6,001 nucleotides of DNA from Cyanobacteria bacterium UBA8803. GTDB lineage: Bacteria; Cyanobacteriota; Cyanobacteriia; Cyanobacteriales; Coleofasciculaceae. Positions 5,999-6,001 of this stretch are shown here, in pieces (the first letter of the stretch is position 1; every line of letters begins with the position of its first letter). The stretch lies in NCBI GenBank assembly GCA_003505715.1, contig DNXU01000038.1, forward strand, positions 2,745 through 8,745, read 5' to 3'. The notes beneath the pieces were generated by a model that was not told the origin of the DNA, searched no databases, and saw nothing but the letters and a program-made list of their open reading frames with translations. The translations under genes were made by a program, and so were the position numbers.

Positions 5999-6001
5999 CT
6001 A

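Overview
The window looks like chromosomal DNA of a cyanobacterium, probably a filamentous or colony-forming one. The evidence is a long TPR protein of a style common in that phylum, a HEPN protein resembling the Microcystis MAE_28990/MAE_18760 family, and short palindromes ending in AACGCACCCTAC, a pattern I remember from cyanobacterial intergenic repeats. No search could be run, so the assignment is inference.

Layout: a tetratricopeptide-repeat protein (85-2079, +) is followed by a 225-bp gap with repeat structure. Next comes a C5-cytosine DNA methyltransferase (2305-3345, +). Facing it on the minus strand is a two-gene operon: a DUF262 (GmrS/ParB-Srx-like) protein (5143 to 4037), then a HEPN-domain protein (4040 to 3342). 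These two overlap by 4 bp (ATGA). The methyltransferase and HEPN genes converge so tightly that their stop codons share the palindrome TTAA (3342-3345). A 415-bp gap with three inverted repeats and possible gene remnants then leads to a 73-residue helical protein of unknown function (5559-5780, +). The end of the window (5781-6001) is non-coding by my reading and carries a 9-bp inverted repeat around a 37-nt spacer.

The point of interest is the methyltransferase/HEPN/DUF262 cluster. Sequence shows an intact methyltransferase (motifs I, IV, VI, VIII, X), an intact HEPN R-x4-H ribonuclease motif and a DUF262 DGxQR motif, with no conventional restriction endonuclease in view. My inference is a self-marking defence module: the methyltransferase protects host DNA, while DUF262 senses or cuts unmodified DNA and the HEPN protein acts as an RNase effector or partner. 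The opposite-strand arrangement with separate promoters would allow the protective and toxic halves to be controlled independently. Inverted repeats upstream of both the methyltransferase and DUF262 genes are candidate operators. The TPR gene and the 73-residue gene look like unrelated flanking genes.
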